A stretch of DNA of 64,000 nucleotides from the NCBI GenBank assembly GCA_002320285.1, contig DCKE01000005.1, forward strand, positions 92,810 through 156,809, in the 5' to 3' direction. The notes under the pieces were generated by a model that was not told the DNA's origin, ran no database searches, and saw nothing but the letters and a program-made list of their open reading frames with translations. This document shows, one piece after another, positions 1 through 9,469 of this stretch (positions within the stretch are counted from its first letter, which is position 1; each line of letters opens with the position of its first letter). The stretch comes from Flavobacteriaceae bacterium UBA1682. Its GTDB lineage: Bacteria > Bacteroidota > Bacteroidia > Flavobacteriales > Flavobacteriaceae. The translations under genes were made by a program, and so were the position numbers.

Positions 1-1
1 A

Positions 2-3000
2 CCTACGGCAAAAGATGCGGGTACACCAACATCATCAAGTGATTTTGTGGCTACTAAAGACATCACGGGTAAAAATCTTGTACCGAATACCGACTACGTA
101 TACTACGTGCGTACCGATTGCGGTAACGGTACATTTAGCGAATGGACGGGGCCTATTGCCTTTACTACAGCTTGTGATATTTATACGGTTCCGTTTGTAG
201 CCGGATTCAATAGCAACTCCAAACAACTGCGTTGTTGGACTATCACGCAAGGACCTGGAGGTACCACAAAATGGGCAGCAAATTCAAACTGGGCGTATGA
301 AGGAGATCGATTGATGCAGTTTAGTCAAACTTCTGCCACAGCCCAAGCGGATGGGTATTTAATTTCACCGACCATTGCTTTAGAAGCCGGATTTAACTAT
401 GTTTTAAAATATTATTACAAAACTGATCTCAGAAATATGAATGAATTTGAAGTGTTGTTATCTACAACGGGTACGGCTATTTCAAACTTCACTACGACCC
501 TTTTAAGCAAGAAAGCTTATAATAATGATAACTACATACAGGAAACCATTTTTATACCTGGTAGAGCATCCAATGTCAATATCGCCTGGCATACGATGAC
601 CAAAGGTCCGATGACTGTAGGTATTGATTATGTGACGATTGAAAAGGCGGGAGCTTGTCCAGAGCCTACCGCTGTTACCGTCACTGATTATACAGCCAAC
701 ACCATCGACGTGGAGTGGAAACAGACGGGTGGAATTACACAGTGGGAAGTATATGTCGTAGAATACGGAAACCCGATTCCAACTGGAGCCAGTGGTATTG
801 CAGTTACCGGTACTCCAAAATACAAGGCTACTGGCCTTACCAGTGGAAAAGCCTACCATATCTATGTCCGTGCTAAATGTGCTGGCGGTACAGATATGAG
901 CAATTGGTCAACACCGGCCAATGGCCCAACCAAGATGACTGCCAATACCGATTGTAAGGGAGCAATCAATATTCCGGTCAATTCGGGATCGGATTGCATC
1001 AAAAAAATCGGAGTTTCCACAGTGGATTCGAAAGAAGTAGATCCGAATACCTTTTCAAAGTGTATGGACTATCAGCATACCAACGAATTGTGGTTTGAGT
1101 TTACTGCGGCTGCAACCTCTCATTTAATTTCTTTCAGCAATTTGATAGGAGTTAATAAGTTAGAGTCGCCCGCCTTGGCATTTGATATTTATTCGGGTCA
1201 ATGCGCTAATATATTCACCTCTCTAGTGGAGTGTAATAATTTTGACGGTTCGTATGGCGCTCCTTCAAAAGATGATAAAGCAGCGACAGTAAGCGGCTTA
1301 ATACCCGGTAATAAATACTATGTTCGCGTTTCTCTACCGGCCGGTGACTTCTTATTTAACTTGTGCATCACTACCAGTGAGTACAAATATGTTACGGTTA
1401 GTAAAAACGGTGATAAATACACCACAGAAGAATTGGTTAAAGATGTTTTGATTCAATCGGACTGTGATTTGGTCAGCAATGTGGTTTATAAAGCAGGGCC
1501 TAAAGTTGGAGGAAATACCTTGGGGTATTTCAATCAAAACGGTTCCCTATTCCCATTTGAGGAGGGTATTGTTTTAGCGACTCACGATATTGCCACGGTA
1601 CCTGGACCTTACTACGATTATGGTGATGCAGGTGGACCAGCAGGTGTTAGAGGCAAGATTGATCCGTGGGAAGGTGATGAAGATTTAAATGCGGTTATCG
1701 CCAGTGCTGGTGGTAGTGTTTATGCCGGTAGTAAATCGGTCGCAACCTTGGAGTTTGACTTTGTACCGATCAAAGACACCATTAAGTTTGAATATTTGAT
1801 GGCATCAGAGAGTTATTTACACAATTGTACGGTGGTATGTTGGGGAGCTGGAGCCTTGTTTACTGCTTGGCTAACCGAACTGGAAACGGGACAAGGACAG
1901 AATATCGCTTTGGTACCGGGTACAAGCGAACCGATTACCCTTTCAACCGTTCGCGACACCGATCGTTCGGGAGCTGCATGCGCAAGTGTGCATCCAGAAT
2001 TTTTCGGCAAGTATTACGGAAACGGACAAGACAATCCGCTATTGGCGCCTATCAATTATGTAGGAATGACCAAACCGATGAGTTCTGAACCGGTTCATGT
2101 GAAACCCGGTGTCAAATATCGCATCAAATTGGCGATGGCCGATTTCTGTAATACCAATCACATTTCTTCGGTATTTTTTAATGCGAGAAGTTTTGATTTG
2201 GGTGCTTTGGATTTAGGTGCAGACTTATTGATTGAGGATAATACGGCAATTTGTGCTTCAGAAACCAAAACCATTCATTCTGGAATAACTCCTGGAAATG
2301 TTACGATCAGCTGGTTTAAAGATGAAGTACTTATTCCTGGTGCTGACAAACCGGACTTGGAAGTGGGCGAATCTGGAGTTTACAAGGCTGTAGCTCATTA
2401 TGAAACCATCAATTGTGAGATATCGGGTAGCGTTAAGGTAGAGATGTATCCGCCTTTATCCGATAAGATCAAACCAGCAGCGCCTATTGCTATTTGTCGT
2501 ACTTCATTAGAAAGTCAATATGTTGATTTAACTAGCGTTGAAGCCAATATGTTTGCGGGCTTAGATCTAAGTAAATATGTTATTAGTTATTACAAAACAG
2601 AAGCAGACGCTGCTGCGGCTGTGGATACGATATTAACCCCTAAAAAGTATTTAATCGACCCTGCTGTGCAACCGATTAAAAAGTTTATGCGTGTGGTTGA
2701 TTTGACTACGGGATGTTCTGGCGTATTCGCAATTAATGTTGTTTTTGAAGCGGGTGCGCTTCCGAGTAAACCTGCTAATGTGACGGTTTGTTCACAATAT
2801 ACTTTCCCTACTTTGGAAGCGAATCAGTATTATTATACCGGATCTGCAGCTACAGGAGTGGAGTATAAAGCAGGAGACATCATTGACGAACCGGGCAAGT
2901 ATACGATTTATCTTTTACAACGCAATGGCGATGAGAGTTGTTATGAAGAAACCACATACAATGTGGCTATAACAGAACCCGTAGTGGCAGATGTTTTTCC

Positions 3001-3451
3001 AGATGTAATTGCGGACTGCGAGTTACACCAATTGGCTCCGTTGTCGAGAAATAACAAATACTATACGGAAGCCGATAAAGGAGGAAATGAATTACTACCG
3101 GGAACATTAGTTCCATTAAATACCACGATTTACGTATATGCTTCGTCTGAAGATGGCTTATGTGTAGACCAAAGCAGTTATACGGTAACTTATGAGGAAT
3201 GTCCGATACCAAAGGGAATTTCTCCTAATGGAGATGGATTAAACGATCGTTTTGATTTATCCAATCACGGGGTTAGCAGCATTAAAATCTACAACCGTTA
3301 CGGTTCAGAGGTATACAGCTTTGACGGAAACTATACCAATCAGTGGCAAGGACAAGGTAAAGGAGATAAAATCCTTCCTGATGGAACGTATTACTACGTG
3401 GTGATTTCTCGTGGTAAAACCAGAACCGGATGGGTACAAATCAATAGATAG
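2..3451 (+). CDS. Large secreted T9SS type B cell-surface protein (5' end outside window)
   Basis: Secreted surface protein or adhesin; the frame is open to the window edge, so the N-terminus and signal peptide are missing. A fibronectin type III-like stretch lies near residues 220-310 (Pro-rich start, Trp core, NWS end). It is followed by a jelly-roll-like region and a choice-of-anchor L domain near residues 480-760 (NVVYKAGP, GIVLATHDIATVPGP, MASESY). Immunoglobulin-like segments come next. The C-terminus has the gliding-motility-associated type B pattern: ISPNGDGLNDRF, then IKIYNRYG, W.G, LPDGTYYYV. Such C-terminal domains direct export through the type IX secretion system and attachment to the surface. 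The ligand is unknown. A strong hairpin terminator follows. The visible part is 1149 residues; the full protein must be longer. Confidence 0.9.
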   Translation, partial: PTAKDAGTPTSSSDFVATKDITGKNLVPNTDYVYYVRTDCGNGTFSEWTGPIAFTTACDIYTVPFVAGFNSNSKQLRCWTITQGPGGTTKWAANSNWAYEGDRLMQFSQTSATAQADGYLISPTIALEAGFNYVLKYYYKTDLRNMNEFEVLLSTTGTAISNFTTTLLSKKAYNNDNYIQETIFIPGRASNVNIAWHTMTKGPMTVGIDYVTIEKAGACPEPTAVTVTDYTANTIDVEWKQTGGITQWEVYVVEYGNPIPTGASGIAVTGTPKYKATGLTSGKAYHIYVRAKCAGGTDMSNWSTPANGPTKMTANTDCKGAINIPVNSGSDCIKKIGVSTVDSKEVDPNTFSKCMDYQHTNELWFEFTAAATSHLISFSNLIGVNKLESPALAFDIYSGQCANIFTSLVECNNFDGSYGAPSKDDKAATVSGLIPGNKYYVRVSLPAGDFLFNLCITTSEYKYVTVSKNGDKYTTEELVKDVLIQSDCDLVSNVVYKAGPKVGGNTLGYFNQNGSLFPFEEGIVLATHDIATVPGPYYDYGDAGGPAGVRGKIDPWEGDEDLNAVIASAGGSVYAGSKSVATLEFDFVPIKDTIKFEYLMASESYLHNCTVVCWGAGALFTAWLTELETGQGQNIALVPGTSEPITLSTVRDTDRSGAACASVHPEFFGKYYGNGQDNPLLAPINYVGMTKPMSSEPVHVKPGVKYRIKLAMADFCNTNHISSVFFNARSFDLGALDLGADLLIEDNTAICASETKTIHSGITPGNVTISWFKDEVLIPGADKPDLEVGESGVYKAVAHYETINCEISGSVKVEMYPPLSDKIKPAAPIAICRTSLESQYVDLTSVEANMFAGLDLSKYVISYYKTEADAAAAVDTILTPKKYLIDPAVQPIKKFMRVVDLTTGCSGVFAINVVFEAGALPSKPANVTVCSQYTFPTLEANQYYYTGSAATGVEYKAGDIIDEPGKYTIYLLQRNGDESCYEETTYNVAITEPVVADVFPDVIADCELHQLAPLSRNNKYYTEADKGGNELLPGTLVPLNTTIYVYASSEDGLCVDQSSYTVTYEECPIPKGISPNGDGLNDRFDLSNHGVSSIKIYNRYGSEVYSFDGNYTNQWQGQGKGDKILPDGTYYYVVISRGKTRTGWVQINR

Positions 3452-3485
3452 ACTCTTCTTATTAGAGTTACATGATTTAAAAATC

Positions 3486-3518
3486 GGAGGCTACTAAACG
3501 GGTAGCCTCCATACTTTT
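3486..3518 (+). terminator. Terminator of the T9SS type B surface protein gene
   Basis: Perfect 9-bp stem GGAGGCTAC / GTAGCCTCC around a 7-nt loop, followed by a short T-rich run. It lies 35 bases after the stop codon. Confidence 0.75.
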
Positions 3519-3543
3519 TAAGATTTTACCGTTAAAAAAAGAC

Positions 3544-3593
3544 CTAAAGAAAAGGGCTGTCTCCTAAATGGAAACAGCCCTTTTCATTTTTTT
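3544..3593. terminator. Bidirectional terminator between convergent genes (dgt side)
   Basis: A 10-bp stem AAAGGGCTGT / ACAGCCCTTT with a 13-nt loop. T-rich runs follow on both strands, most strongly on the plus strand. It lies just past the stop codon of the minus-strand dgt gene and probably serves it. Confidence 0.75.
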
Positions 3594-3602
3594 ATTTACT
3601 TC

Positions 3603-4943
3603 TTATGCAGTCACTTTAATTGTTCTATACAATTCCAACGCCTTTCCGTCGGTAAGCATTGAGATAAAATGGCAGATACTCATCAATCTTTCATACAAAC
3701 TATCATTTTCACTAATATATTTTTCTGGTAAAAGTTTTAACATCAACGAATCGTAATGGGTTTCCTCACCATAAAAAGAGTTGTTATAAGCCGTGCAAAA
3801 ATGATCCAATAAGGTGTGAATCACCTGATATCCGACAACTTCTTTCTCAATAACTCCTTTACTTTGGTAAACCTTATTGACACTTAATGCAATCACATCT
3901 TTCATCTGAGCAACATAAGCGCATTTATCCATTAAAGCATAAGGGAAATCACCTGCTAAGATGCGCTCTTCATGCTCTACAAAAATACGTACTGCATCCT
4001 GAATCAAACTTCCAATTGCCAAAGCTCTTAAATAACTCACTCGGTCTTCCGTACAAGAAAGCTGGGCATACTTCTGCGCATTGATGCTCTTCTGTACAAT
4101 TTTAATCAAAAATTCCAAAGCGTGCTCTTCTGGAATCAACCCCAAATTAATCCCGTCTTCAAAATCGATAATAGTATAACAGATATCATCTGCTGCCTCG
4201 ACTAAATACGACAAGGGGTGCCTGCGAAATGCCAATTCATCTCTTTGCTTTTGAAGCAAGCCTAAATCGTCAGCTACTGCTACAAACGCCTCTTTATCAG
4301 ACTGAAAAAACCCGTATTTTTTATCACATATATCACGAGTTGGTTTCTTGGGCAAACTCTCTTTAGGATATTTCATAAATGCACCTAAAGTAGCATAAGA
4401 AATACGCACACCGCCCTCTATACCTGGACGAGATTTTGTCAAAACTGAAAATCCGTTTGCGTTTCCTTCAAAGTCGATCAGGTCCTGCCATTCTTTATCG
4501 GTGAGTTCATCCCGATATATCTTGCCTTTACCTCGACTAAAGAAATCTCCAATCGCTTTCTCACCAGAATGTCCAAATGGAGGATTTCCAATATCATGTG
4601 CCAACGAAGCTGCTGCTACTATAGCTCCAAAATCGTTGACGGTATAACCCAAATCCTGATCTAAATGCGGATACTTTTGCAAGATCTGCTGCCCTACTAG
4701 ACGCCCTAAGGAACGACCAACTACAGAAACCTCCAAACTATGCGTTAAACGCGTATGAACAAAATCCGTTTTTGACAAGGGAATTACCTGTGTTTTGTCT
4801 TGCAAACTTCTAAAAGCCGACGAGAAAATGATACGGTCGTAATCAACCTCAAAACCAATACGGGTTTCATTTTCATCTTTTCGCTTTCTTTCTATACGAT
4901 CACCGTGCTTTTTTAAAGACAACAGCTTTTCCCATTTCATCAT
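3603..4943 (-). CDS. dgt: Deoxyguanosinetriphosphate triphosphohydrolase-like (dNTPase)
   Basis: HD-domain dNTP triphosphohydrolase, which cleaves dNTPs to deoxynucleosides and triphosphate in the cytoplasm. The HD signature is clear: RLTHSLEVS (His68) and LAHDIGNPPFGHSGE (HD at residues 116-117). The N-terminal block KRKDENETRIGFEVDYDRI and the FRSLQDKTQV segment are typical of the bacterial Dgt family, and 446 residues is the usual length of the Bacteroidota form. The start is one of two adjacent Met codons. The gene is transcribed alone: 59 bases separate it from the upstream AAA ATPase, and a terminator follows it. The role in dNTP-pool balance or phage resistance is family knowledge, not visible here. 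Confidence 0.92.
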   Translation of the reverse strand: MMKWEKLLSLKKHGDRIERKRKDENETRIGFEVDYDRIIFSSAFRSLQDKTQVIPLSKTDFVHTRLTHSLEVSVVGRSLGRLVGQQILQKYPHLDQDLGYTVNDFGAIVAAASLAHDIGNPPFGHSGEKAIGDFFSRGKGKIYRDELTDKEWQDLIDFEGNANGFSVLTKSRPGIEGGVRISYATLGAFMKYPKESLPKKPTRDICDKKYGFFQSDKEAFVAVADDLGLLQKQRDELAFRRHPLSYLVEAADDICYTIIDFEDGINLGLIPEEHALEFLIKIVQKSINAQKYAQLSCTEDRVSYLRALAIGSLIQDAVRIFVEHEERILAGDFPYALMDKCAYVAQMKDVIALSVNKVYQSKGVIEKEVVGYQVIHTLLDHFCTAYNNSFYGEETHYDSLMLKLLPEKYISENDSLYERLMSICHFISMLTDGKALELYRTIKVTA

Positions 4944-5002
4944 ATTTTATTTTTTATCTGTTGTAAAATTATCGTTTTTTAAGCTTAAACACACTGCTAA
5001 GA

Positions 5003-5701
5003 TCAGACCTCTAACTGACTGTTAATGATATTGTTTTTAACCGATTTGAAAATTTGATTTTTGGCTTCAGCGAAAGACACATTATACAAACGCGAAACCT
5101 CGCGAAACTCTTCAGGATACTTTAAAAGCATCTTATCATAATACTGATCTAAGACTTCGTCCGAAGGTGCTGTATACTCTAAATGCATCTCAAAACGACG
5201 CACAAGCGCCGGATCGATCATTTGTATTTGATTGGTCGCTGCCATCAATATGGATTTTTGAGGAAAACCATCTATCAGCTGTAAAATAGCATTAACCACT
5301 CTTTTCATCTCACTATTATCCTTATTGTCATAATCTCGAATTTGCCCTAAAGAGTCAAATTCATCGAAAAACAAAACAGCACTTTCATATTGAATCTCTC
5401 GAAACAAACCTTCTATGTTTTTAGCTGTCTCGCCTAATTTAGACGAAACAATAGTACCCAAATTAACAATGATCAATTTTTTATCCAAATGTTTCGCAAT
5501 GGCTTTTGCAGTCATGGTTTTACCACAACCCGTTTGTCCATACAGCAGTATCTTATTGGATACTGGCAATTCATATTGAAGTAAAATTTCTCGAAATTGA
5601 TATTCCTTGAGGAATTGATCGATTTGATCGGATACAGCAGCATTAAACACCACCTCGTTCAATTCAATATTACTACGATCGATAAAAAAAAGAGCACTCA
5701 T
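5003..5701 (-). CDS. Minimal AAA-family ATPase (core domain only)
   Basis: Cytoplasmic AAA ATPase of 232 residues that is little more than one AAA core. Walker A GQTGCGKT is at residues 55-62, Walker B VLFFDE at 109-114, sensor-1 AATNQ near 154-158, and the second-region-of-homology DPALVRRF carries the arginine-finger pair near 168-169. The core resembles FtsH/spastin-type AAA modules, but no protease, membrane segment or substrate-binding N-domain is present. A short helical C-terminus follows. A promoter-like TATATTTG lies just upstream, so it is probably transcribed independently of the metallo-hydrolase gene. Stand-alone AAA cores often remodel a partner encoded elsewhere; that partner is unknown. 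Confidence 0.8.
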   Translation of the reverse strand: MSALFFIDRSNIELNEVVFNAAVSDQIDQFLKEYQFREILLQYELPVSNKILLYGQTGCGKTMTAKAIAKHLDKKLIIVNLGTIVSSKLGETAKNIEGLFREIQYESAVLFFDEFDSLGQIRDYDNKDNSEMKRVVNAILQLIDGFPQKSILMAATNQIQMIDPALVRRFEMHLEYTAPSDEVLDQYYDKMLLKYPEEFREVSRLYNVSFAEAKNQIFKSVKNNIINSQLEV

Positions 5702-5723
5702 AACTTAACTAGTTTAATATATA

Positions 5724-5731
5724 CAAATATA
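5724..5731 (-). promoter_or_regulatory. Candidate -7 element for the AAA ATPase gene
   Basis: On the minus strand the sequence reads TATATTTG, a full match to the Bacteroidota -7 consensus TAnnTTTG. It lies 23-30 bases upstream of the start codon. No clear -33 TTG was seen. Confidence 0.45.
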
Positions 5732-5747
5732 ATCAGAAATCATCTGA

Positions 5748-6500
5748 TTACAAACTCACTTTACTGGGATTCCACAACGGCCATTCAGCATCGTGGTACA
5801 ACATAAACGTCCAATTTTCAGCGATAGCTTGCTGAAGAAAATCAGCGCGATACTGCATGGTCATTTTTCCATCAAAATCGTATTTACCTATCATTTTATG
5901 TTTTAAAAAAAACAATTGAGGCGTAACATCAGCGCCATAGAAAAAGGTTTCGGCATCGTCTTTTATCCAAAACACTTGATGATATGGGGTATGTCCACCG
6001 GTTACTTGATAGGTAAGCTGATCGTGCAACTGTCCGCTATCGGCTGTCAGAAAATGAAACTGACTCGACGCGGCAATCTTTTGCAACACTTCCAAATTAT
6101 AAGAAGCGTGTGTTTGCTTTAAGGCATAATCCAATTCCCTTTGCTGCACATAGTAGGTTGCCTTAGGAAAGGTCAAAACAGCATCAACCGCATCCGATGC
6201 AAATATGCCCCCAACGTGATCCCGATGCAAATGCGAAAGCAATACCTTGGTAACCTGTTCCACTTGATACCCCACTTTATTTAAATTATCTATCAATTGC
6301 AAAACACCTCCTTGCGATAATCCCAATCCCGTGTCCAGCAAAACAACCTCGTCGTCCAAAACGATCAAAAACGGTTGTACAGCCAATAAAAAGCTCCCAC
6401 GCTCGCGATCAGACAATTTATCCACACCCGTTTTAAAAGGTTGAAACGTTTTGGAATTCCCCACAGAGAACAGCCCTTCTTTAAGTGCAAATATTTTCAT
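5748..6500 (-). CDS. MBL-fold metallo-hydrolase
   Basis: Metallo-beta-lactamase-fold hydrolase of 250 residues, probably binding two zinc ions. The metal-binding motif SHLHRDH is at residues 89-95, the strand EVVLLDTGLG precedes it, and later ligands fit TGGHTPYH and YGADV. There is no signal peptide, so it is cytoplasmic. The overall pattern resembles the family that includes lactonases and other small-ester hydrolases, but the substrate cannot be set. Just past the 3' end lies the AAA gene on the same strand, with a 46-base gap that holds a promoter-like element. Confidence 0.87.
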   Translation of the reverse strand: MKIFALKEGLFSVGNSKTFQPFKTGVDKLSDRERGSFLLAVQPFLIVLDDEVVLLDTGLGLSQGGVLQLIDNLNKVGYQVEQVTKVLLSHLHRDHVGGIFASDAVDAVLTFPKATYYVQQRELDYALKQTHASYNLEVLQKIAASSQFHFLTADSGQLHDQLTYQVTGGHTPYHQVFWIKDDAETFFYGADVTPQLFFLKHKMIGKYDFDGKMTMQYRADFLQQAIAENWTFMLYHDAEWPLWNPSKVSL

Positions 6501-6532
6501 TATAAATGATTTAAAAGACCACTATCAAACAA

Positions 6533-6557
6533 AAAAACAGCTCGAAAAGCTGTTTTT
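6533..6557. terminator. Terminator after the 80-aa protein gene
   Basis: Ten-bp stem AAAAACAGCT / AGCTGTTTTT with a 5-nt loop. It is flanked by A on one side and T on the other, so it can work on both strands. It lies just downstream of the minus-strand gene that ends at 6569. Confidence 0.75.
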
Positions 6558-6568
6558 ATTTATTATCC

Positions 6569-6811
6569 CTATGAGAACATTTCTCGATCTTCGTCTCTAA
6601 CCAAGAAAAATTTCATCGATTTCTTTGGATAGGTTTCATAACTTTTATCACTAGGATTAGCGATAACTGTTTTTATACTGATTTTATCTCCTAATTTAAA
6701 TTCGGATTCGACTTGTTTATAATCTAATAGATAAGGACCACAGAAATAATTTCCATTTTCATCTTTTTCAATGATTCCTTGAAAAATTCCTTTTTTAGTG
6801 TCTTTTTGCAT
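6569..6811 (-). CDS. Small hypothetical protein
   Basis: Not recognised. An 80-residue, soluble, lysine-rich protein without signal peptide or membrane segment. Its first half (GIFQGIIEKDENGNYFCGPY) and KLGDKISI read like a small beta-barrel with regular strands. The end is acidic (VRDEDREMF). It is flanked by a strong terminator and has a candidate promoter with TATCTTTG about 20 bases before the start, so it looks like a real single-gene unit despite its size. Confidence 0.65.
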   Translation of the reverse strand: MQKDTKKGIFQGIIEKDENGNYFCGPYLLDYKQVESEFKLGDKISIKTVIANPSDKSYETYPKKSMKFFLVRDEDREMFS

Positions 6812-6830
6812 TTTTTAATAATTTAAAGTA

Positions 6831-6838
6831 CAAAGATA
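6831..6838 (-). promoter_or_regulatory. Candidate -7 element for the 80-aa protein gene
   Basis: The minus strand reads TATCTTTG, matching TAnnTTTG, with its 3' edge 19 bases before the start codon. The same octamer recurs near other starts in this window. Confidence 0.5.
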
Positions 6839-6943
6839 CAAAGAATTTGATTTGATACAGAATGCATTTCGCAAATAGTTGTTTGGGAATCGAATTCGAA
6901 AATAGTGAATTACGAAAATAGCAGACCGGTATTGCATTAAAAA

Positions 6944-6975
6944 AATAGAGGCCATCTTAAAAGACAGCCTCTATT
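6944..6975 (-). terminator. Terminator of nrdA
   Basis: Stem AATAGAGGC / GCCTCTATT with a 14-nt loop, just past the nrdA stop codon. On the minus strand it is followed by a run of T bases (plus-strand AAAAAA). Confidence 0.65.
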
Positions 6976-6999
6976 ATATATAACAAATTAAAATTCAGT

Positions 7000-9414
7000 T
7001 TATGAACCACACATTTCGCAGTCATCCGGCTCTGCAGATTGCGCGTTTAAAATCATGGCTCTGTAATCTTCTACACTTATCGCTTCAACATCATTGGATT
7101 TCACTTCCGTTTTAGGAACAGCAACAACAGGTGTTTCTATTTTTTTATCATTGTTTAAAGTAAACTTAATCGCGTCAACTGCCGATTTGGTTCTCAAATA
7201 ATACATACCCGTTTTTAATCCTGATTTCCACGCATAGAAATGCATTGAAGTTAATTTGGCATAATTTGCCCCTTCCATAAACAGGTTTAACGACTGAGAC
7301 TGATCGATAAAGTACCCTCTTTGACGAGACATATCAATAATATCTTTCATACTCAACTCCCACACGGTTTTATATAAATCGCGAATCTGCTGTGGCAGAT
7401 AATCCAAATGCTGTATAGACCCATTTGATCGCATGATTTCTTGTTTTAAATCTTCATTCCACAATCCCAAATCCACTAGGTCATGTAATAAATGTTTATT
7501 AACAACTATAAATTCTCCCGAAAGTACTCTTCGCGTATAGATATTTGAAGTATACGGTTCAAAAGCCTCATTATTTCCTAAGATTTGAGAAGTAGAAGCT
7601 GTTGGCATTGGCGCCAATAACAAGGAATTTCTAACACCGTGTTCCATTACTTCTTTTCTTAAAGATGCCCAATCCCAACGTCCACTTAGGTCTTCATCTT
7701 TCATTCCCCAAAGGTTATACTGAAATTGTCCTTGTGAAATTGGCGATCCCACAAAAGTAGAATACGGTCCTTCAACCTTAGCTATTTCCATCGATGAAGT
7801 CACCGCAGCAAAATAAATCGTCTCGAAAATCTCTTGATTTAGAGCTTTGGCTTCATCACTTGTAAAGGCCATACGCATCAAGATAAAAGCATCTGCCAAT
7901 CCTTGCACGCCTAAACCAACCGGTCTGTGGCGCATATTTGAATTTTCAGCCTCCTTAACCGGGTAATAATTTCTATCGATAACCTTATTCAAATTACGCG
8001 TAACTCTTTTAACGACATCGTATAAAGCCTGGTGGTTGAATTGGCGGTTTTCAACAAACATCGGCAACGAAATAGAAGCCAGATTACATACAGCAACTTC
8101 ATCTTTAGAAGTAAACTCCATGATTTCTGTACACAAGTTTGACGAGCGAATAGTACCTAGATTCTTTTGGTTGGACTTGCGGTTCGCTGCATCCTTATAC
8201 AACATATAAGGAGTACCCGTTTCCACTTGTGCCTCTAGAATTTTCTCCCACAATTCTCTTGCTTTGATCTTTCTTCTCCCCTTACCTGCCGCTTCGTAAG
8301 ACATATACAAGGCGTCAAACTCTTCTCCGTAAACATCGGCAAGACCCGGACATTCGTTTGGACACATCAACGTCCACTCCGCATCTTCTTCAACGCGTTT
8401 CATAAACAAATCGTTGATCCACAAGGCTAAAAACAAATCACGTGCGCGCATTTCTTCTTTACCGTGATTTTTTCTTAAATCGATAAAGTCGTAAACATCA
8501 GCATGCCACGGCTCAATATAAATGGCAAAACTGCCTTTTCGCTTTCCACCACCTTGATCCACATAACGAGCCGTATCGTTAAAAACACGTAACATCGGAA
8601 CGATACCGTTTGAAGTACCATTAGTACCGCGAATATAAGACCCCGTTGCTCTCACATTGTGAATAGAAAGCCCTATTCCTCCTGCAGATTGTGAAATCTG
8701 CGCAGTTTGTTTTAGAGTATCATAAATTCCCTCAATGCTATCGTCTTGCATGGTTAACAAGAAACACGAAGACATTTGAGGTTTTGGTGTTCCTGAATTA
8801 AATAAGGTTGGTGTCGCGTGAGTAAAAAACTTTTTAGACATCAACTCATAGGTTTCAATAACCGAATCGATATCGTCTAAGTGAATTCCCACCGAAACAC
8901 GCATCAACATATGTTGAGGACGTTCCACTATTTTTCCGTCGATTTTCAACAAATACGAACGCTCTAAAGTTTTGAAACCGAAGAAATCGTAATTAAAATC
9001 GCGTTGGTATATAATCGTTGAATCCAAACGCTCTGCGTTATTCATAATTACCTCAAAAACATCATCGGCAATTAACGGAGAGGCTTGATTTGTTCTCGGA
9101 TTGATATAGTTGTACATATCAACTATGGTTTCCGAGAATGATTTTTTAGTATTTTTATGAAGGTTAGAAACGGCGATACGCGCTGCTAACAAAGCATAAT
9201 CTGGATGAGATACCGTCATCGAAGCGGCGGTCTCAGCGGCAAGATTATCCAATTCAGAAGTAGTAACTCCATCGTATAATCCTTCGATTACGCGCATGGC
9301 CACCTTAACCGGATCGACCAATTCATTCAATTCATAACACAATATTCTGATTCGGTCTGTGATTTTATCAAACATAACCGGCTCTCTTCTTCCGTCTCTT
9401 TTTACTACAAACAT
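7000..9414 (-). CDS. nrdA: Ribonucleoside-diphosphate reductase, alpha (large) subunit
   Basis: Catalytic subunit of class Ia ribonucleotide reductase, converting ribonucleoside diphosphates to deoxy forms together with NrdB. The N-terminal ATP-cone (residues about 1-90; VVKRDGRREPVMFDKI) is intact, implying dATP/ATP overall activity control. The catalytic barrel shows FNSGTPKPQMSSCFLL, SNLCTEIMEF (active-site Cys) and APMPTASTSQILGNNEAFEP. The C-terminal redox pair is CEMC in the last residues (CEMCGS). At 804 residues it has the expected length. It lies 55 bases downstream of nrdB and is co-transcribed with it. Its style is close to the eukaryotic R1 subtype, as is usual in Bacteroidota. 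Confidence 0.97.
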   Translation of the reverse strand: MFVVKRDGRREPVMFDKITDRIRILCYELNELVDPVKVAMRVIEGLYDGVTTSELDNLAAETAASMTVSHPDYALLAARIAVSNLHKNTKKSFSETIVDMYNYINPRTNQASPLIADDVFEVIMNNAERLDSTIIYQRDFNYDFFGFKTLERSYLLKIDGKIVERPQHMLMRVSVGIHLDDIDSVIETYELMSKKFFTHATPTLFNSGTPKPQMSSCFLLTMQDDSIEGIYDTLKQTAQISQSAGGIGLSIHNVRATGSYIRGTNGTSNGIVPMLRVFNDTARYVDQGGGKRKGSFAIYIEPWHADVYDFIDLRKNHGKEEMRARDLFLALWINDLFMKRVEEDAEWTLMCPNECPGLADVYGEEFDALYMSYEAAGKGRRKIKARELWEKILEAQVETGTPYMLYKDAANRKSNQKNLGTIRSSNLCTEIMEFTSKDEVAVCNLASISLPMFVENRQFNHQALYDVVKRVTRNLNKVIDRNYYPVKEAENSNMRHRPVGLGVQGLADAFILMRMAFTSDEAKALNQEIFETIYFAAVTSSMEIAKVEGPYSTFVGSPISQGQFQYNLWGMKDEDLSGRWDWASLRKEVMEHGVRNSLLLAPMPTASTSQILGNNEAFEPYTSNIYTRRVLSGEFIVVNKHLLHDLVDLGLWNEDLKQEIMRSNGSIQHLDYLPQQIRDLYKTVWELSMKDIIDMSRQRGYFIDQSQSLNLFMEGANYAKLTSMHFYAWKSGLKTGMYYLRTKSAVDAIKFTLNNDKKIETPVVAVPKTEVKSNDVEAISVEDYRAMILNAQSAEPDDCEMCGS

Positions 9415-9434
9415 GGGCTTATTTTTTTATGTTT

Positions 9435-9448
9435 GTGACCGAAGTCAC
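9435..9448 (-). promoter_or_regulatory. UUCG-tetraloop hairpin between nrdB and nrdA
   Basis: On the minus strand the message reads GTGAC-TTCG-GTCAC, a 5-bp stem closed by a C-G pair around a UUCG loop, about 20 bases before the nrdA start. It may stabilise or process the bicistronic mRNA; it lacks a T tract, so it is not a terminator. Confidence 0.5.
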
Positions 9449-9469
9449 TACCGTATCTTGTTCTCTTGA

